Part shown: positions 61,288 through 64,000 of the stretch, in pieces | Layout: every line of letters starts with the position of its first letter | Position numbering within the stretch: position 1 is the stretch's first letter | Assembly: GCF_022668875.1 (NCBI RefSeq) | Contig: NZ_JAKGCR010000020.1 | Location: 1 to 64,000 of the forward strand | Direction of reading: 5' to 3' | Origin: Domibacillus sp. PGB-M46 | GTDB lineage: Bacteria > Bacillota > Bacilli > Bacillales > Domibacillaceae | DNA length: 64,000 nucleotides | Program-made: the position numbers and the translations under genes | Notes under the pieces: generated by a model | Seen by the model: only the letters and a program-made list of their open reading frames with translations | Databases searched by the model: none | Told to the model about the DNA's origin: nothing

Positions 61288-62496
61288 TCAAATAACTCCT
61301 TTCATTTTTAAATCAGCCATTTCGGCTTCAGACAATCCTAATTTCCCGCCTAATATTTCTTCATTATGCTCACCAAGCTCCGGCGCCCGGTGTCGGATGG
61401 CCCCTGGTGTGTCCGAAAAGTTTGGTACAACATTCGGAACCTTGACTGTGCCAAGACGCGGATGCTCTACTTCCACAATGTTTTGGCGGGCCGCATAGTG
61501 AGGGTCATTAAAAATGTCTTCGATACTTAAAATAGGGCTTACTGGAACGCCAAAATCATCGAGCTTTTTTTGTAATTCTTTTTGTGTAAATCCTTTAATG
61601 AAGGCACGTACAATTCCCTGTACTTCTTCATCATTCTCAAGGCGAACGGCATTTGTATAGTACCGCTCATCCTCCAGCATATCTGTACGTTCCATTGCCG
61701 CTGCCAGGCGGTCAAAAGTGGAATCCGTACTGCAGACGAGCACCACGTATTTGCCATCTTTCGTTTCATATGTGCCGGCTGGGCTTGAATGGCCGGCAAG
61801 GCCCGGGCTTCTGCCTCGTACTTTGCCGTTTTGGTCATACTCAGCGATTAAAAACTCAAGCATACGGAAAATCGATTCGTACAGTCCCATCTCTACAACC
61901 TGACCTTGTGCATCTTCATGTGTATCCCGGTGGTACAGAGCACTTACAGCAGCAAACGCCACATAAATGCCGGTAATGTAGTCAAGCAGAGAATAAGATG
62001 GGCTGACCGGCGGGCGGTCTGGATAGCCCTGTATATACGTATGTCCGCTGAATGCTGTGCCTGGTGTTCCAAAGCCAGCTTTTTCACTGTAAGGACCGGT
62101 TTGTCCATAGCCCGAAACACGCACCATGACCAGATTTGGATTAACCGCTTTCAAAATATCATAGCCCAGTCCCCATTTTTCAAGCGTACCCGGCCGGAAG
62201 TTTTCGATCAGGATGTCGATATCTTTAATTAATTTCAGGAAAATAGCCGACCCTTCCTCTGAATGAATATTGAGGGTAATAGACTTTTTATTGCGGGCAA
62301 GACCCGGCCAGCGCAGCGGTTCACCGTCTTTCCATGGCCCGACGGTACGAAGCGTATCTCCTTTATTCGGCAGTTCAACTTTTGTAACTTCCGCTCCCAA
62401 ATCTGCCAGCAGTGTGGCACCAAACGGAGCAGCGATCATCGTAGAAATATCTAAAATCTGTACACCCGTTAATGGCCCGAAGTTTTTCCGTGACAT
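61288..62496 (-). CDS. CaiB/BaiF (family III) CoA-transferase
   Basis: A 402-residue family III CoA-transferase. Characteristic blocks are MIAAPFGATLLADLGAEVTK near 16-35, LIENFRPGTLEKWGLGYD near 95, and the catalytic Asp in SYSLLDYITGIYVAFAAVSA near 168. These enzymes move CoA between carboxylates, for example from succinyl-CoA to citramalate or 3-hydroxy-3-methylglutarate. AAAGGAGAG precedes the ATG. It lies between the MFS carrier and the HMGL-like lyase; the order suggests uptake, activation and cleavage of one hydroxy dicarboxylate. Confidence 0.9.
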   Translation of the reverse strand: MSRKNFGPLTGVQILDISTMIAAPFGATLLADLGAEVTKVELPNKGDTLRTVGPWKDGEPLRWPGLARNKKSITLNIHSEEGSAIFLKLIKDIDILIENFRPGTLEKWGLGYDILKAVNPNLVMVRVSGYGQTGPYSEKAGFGTPGTAFSGHTYIQGYPDRPPVSPSYSLLDYITGIYVAFAAVSALYHRDTHEDAQGQVVEMGLYESIFRMLEFLIAEYDQNGKVRGRSPGLAGHSSPAGTYETKDGKYVVLVCSTDSTFDRLAAAMERTDMLEDERYYTNAVRLENDEEVQGIVRAFIKGFTQKELQKKLDDFGVPVSPILSIEDIFNDPHYAARQNIVEVEHPRLGTVKVPNVVPNFSDTPGAIRHRAPELGEHNEEILGGKLGLSEAEMADLKMKGVI

Positions 62497-62588
62497 ATTA
62501 ACCTCTCTCCTTTAATGACATTTTCTTATCTATGCAGCAGGCCCACTTTGATCAAATGCCTTATCTGCAGCATCACCTTTTCATAGCC

Positions 62589-63908
62589 TCACTCTTCAAT
62601 TTCAATTCGCTTTACTTCTCCAACCACAAAGATATAGGTAAGAGCTCCAATTAATGCAACTACACCAACAAAAACAATAGCGCCGTTAAAAGAACCTGTT
62701 TGACTAACAATCATTCCAATGACAATCGGTGTAACTATCGCTGATAAGTTACCAGCGAGGTTAAAGACCCCACCTGCTAATCCAACGAGCTCTTTAGGGG
62801 CAATATCGGAAACAAGTGTCCACGTAATGGCGGACATTCCCTGGGCAAAAAAAGCAAATGACATAACCGCGATCACCAAACCAATAGAAGTTGTATAATT
62901 TGCCGCTATAATTGTGCAAGCGCCAAGCAGGCCGAGAATAACCGGTGTTTTACGTGCTTTGCTGACAGATACACCTTTCTTTACCATCCAGTCCGACCAG
63001 TAGCCGCCAACGAGAACCCCGATCCCGGCCGCAATATACGGAACCGACCCTACAAATCCTGCTTTTAATAGTGTGATCCCTTTTTCCTGTACCAGATAGC
63101 TTGGAAACCAGGTCAGAAAAAAGTAAAGAGTCGATGTCACGGCAAACTGTCCTATGTAAATGCCCCAAAATTGCCGGTATTTAAATAGGTGCCGTGCTTT
63201 TGACCAGGTAATTGTCTGCCTCTCTGGCGCCTGATCCGCCAGGCCGCCGCCGTCCCGAATATACGCTAGTTCTTCCTCATTCACATACTTGCTGTCTTTT
63301 GGTTCCCGGTAAAATGCAAACCAAACCGCCGCAAATAGAATACCGATCACCCCAGTTACTAAAAAAATAGACTGCCAGCCAAACGAAGACAGCAGCCAGA
63401 ATAAAAATGGTGTGGCTACTGCCAGCCCAACATATTCCCCGGCTGTATAAACGCCTGTTGCAAGCGCTCGTTCACGCTGAGGAAACCAGGCTGCTACCAC
63501 CCGGCTGTTGGCTGGAAAAGCTGGTGATTCGGAAAATCCAAGGCCAAGCCTCAGCCCAAACAACGTGCCGAAATTTTTAGCGAATCCCTGGAAAAGTGTA
63601 AAAAGTGAAAACATAATCAATGAAATTCCATAAACCAGCCGCGGACCAAAACGGTCGATCAGCCAGCCGCCGGGTATTTGCATAAAAGCATATGTCCAGC
63701 CGAATGCGGATAAGATCAGCCCCAGCATCGCCGCATCCAGTCCAAGGTCATTCTGAATAGCAGAAGCTGCTACTGCCATGTTGGTGCGGTCCAGATAATT
63801 AATAGCGGTTCCAAAAAACAGCAATGTCAACATGATGAACCGGGCACGGGTTGGTTTCTTTTTATGAAGCGGTTCTGGCATTGTACTCTGTTTCAATGGA
63901 TAACTCAT
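62589..63908 (-). CDS. MFS transporter, anion:cation symporter (ACS) type
   Basis: A 439-residue, 12-segment major facilitator of the ACS family (glucarate, galactonate, tartrate, hexuronate carriers). Motifs: AINYLDRTNMAVAASAI near 35, GGWLIDRFGPRLVYG near 80, and GLGFSESPAFPANSRVVAAWFP near 125, the latter a hallmark of the family. It imports organic anions with protons. TTGGAGGTG precedes the ATG, and a cre site lies 18-32 bp upstream of the start. It is first in the operon with the CoA-transferase and lyase genes, 92 bp upstream of the former. Confidence 0.9.
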   Translation of the reverse strand: MSYPLKQSTMPEPLHKKKPTRARFIMLTLLFFGTAINYLDRTNMAVAASAIQNDLGLDAAMLGLILSAFGWTYAFMQIPGGWLIDRFGPRLVYGISLIMFSLFTLFQGFAKNFGTLFGLRLGLGFSESPAFPANSRVVAAWFPQRERALATGVYTAGEYVGLAVATPFLFWLLSSFGWQSIFLVTGVIGILFAAVWFAFYREPKDSKYVNEEELAYIRDGGGLADQAPERQTITWSKARHLFKYRQFWGIYIGQFAVTSTLYFFLTWFPSYLVQEKGITLLKAGFVGSVPYIAAGIGVLVGGYWSDWMVKKGVSVSKARKTPVILGLLGACTIIAANYTTSIGLVIAVMSFAFFAQGMSAITWTLVSDIAPKELVGLAGGVFNLAGNLSAIVTPIVIGMIVSQTGSFNGAIVFVGVVALIGALTYIFVVGEVKRIEIEE

Positions 63909-63925
63909 CGTTACACCTCCAAAAA

Positions 63926-63940
63926 ATTAAACGCTTACAA
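63926..63940 (-). promoter_or_regulatory. cre-like site at the carrier/CoA-transferase operon
   Basis: The minus strand reads TTGTAAGCGTTTAAT, one mismatch to WTGAAARCGYTTWNN. It lies between promoter and start codon, which points to CcpA repression. Confidence 0.6.
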
Positions 63941-64000
63941 ACATGGATTACTTGTACAACATTCGTTAATGTTTTACTAACCTGTTTATATGACCAAGGA

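Overview
The window looks like chromosomal DNA of a spore-forming, low-to-mid GC member of the Bacillaceae. The evidence is a Bacillus-type 16S rRNA 5' end with tandem rrn promoters, a YyaC sporulation protein, strong AGGAGG-type ribosome binding sites with frequent TTG/GTG starts, CcpA-type cre sites, a FapR-like box at fabI and many Bacillus families (DUF421, YitT, YcxB, YfmQ-like, SemiSWEET). No phage, insertion sequence, CRISPR array or tRNA was seen. I do not assign a genus.

Layout. 1-0.4 kb: start of a 16S rRNA gene (minus) with boxA and two promoters. 0.7-6 kb: MATE exporter, CorA-type channel, DUF421 protein, MFS exporter. 6.1-10.4 kb: an HPr-like protein without the catalytic histidine, a 49-residue small protein, then a tricarboxylate module (PrpF-type isomerase, LysR regulator, CitMHS transporter that appears to start at ATT). 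10.4-15.9 kb: yyaC with a short overlapping upstream ORF and a 38-bp perfect palindrome, YcxB, YitT, an SDR, a NrdH-like thioredoxin-fold protein and a fosmidomycin-resistance-type MFS protein. 15.9-24.1 kb: a beta-glucoside island with PTS IIBCA, two GH1 6-phospho-beta-glucosidases, a SemiSWEET protein, two UTRA-type GntR regulators and a broken LamG (probable arabinanase) gene. 24.5-29.8 kb: gene-poor DNA with small or decayed ORFs around mqo and sstT. 30-36.5 kb: a six-gene operon in the exact order of the staphylopine-type metallophore transport genes cntA-B-C-D-F-E behind a Fur box, without the biosynthetic genes cntKLM nearby. 36.7-46.6 kb: PhzF, EamA, an SDR pseudogene, an XRE-cupin/LysE pair, ferredoxin, YfmQ-like protein, MocR regulator, MaoC dehydratase, and an SMR pair with a divergent LysR gene. 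46.8-53.2 kb: fabI, a butanol-type iron alcohol dehydrogenase, a lipoprotein, an alkaline phosphatase and a DUF4334 protein. 53.4-64 kb: two catabolic operons. The first is ALDH / zinc alcohol dehydrogenase / TPP enzyme / TIM-barrel isomerase with a divergent unknown membrane protein, repeated GATCGATC operators and a perfect cre. The second is an ACS-type MFS carrier / family III CoA-transferase / HMG-CoA-lyase-like enzyme, also behind a cre.

How it works together: most of the accessory content is nutrient scavenging (beta-glucosides, tri- and dicarboxylates, hydroxy acids, metal chelates, phosphate esters) with carbon-catabolite, iron and possibly phosphate control visible in the promoters. 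The most unusual items are the orphan metallophore transport operon, the uncharacterised 53-60 kb catabolic operon with its orphan operator, the ATT start codon, the 38-bp palindrome and a pair of related stem-loop elements at 41.4 and 49.8 kb.
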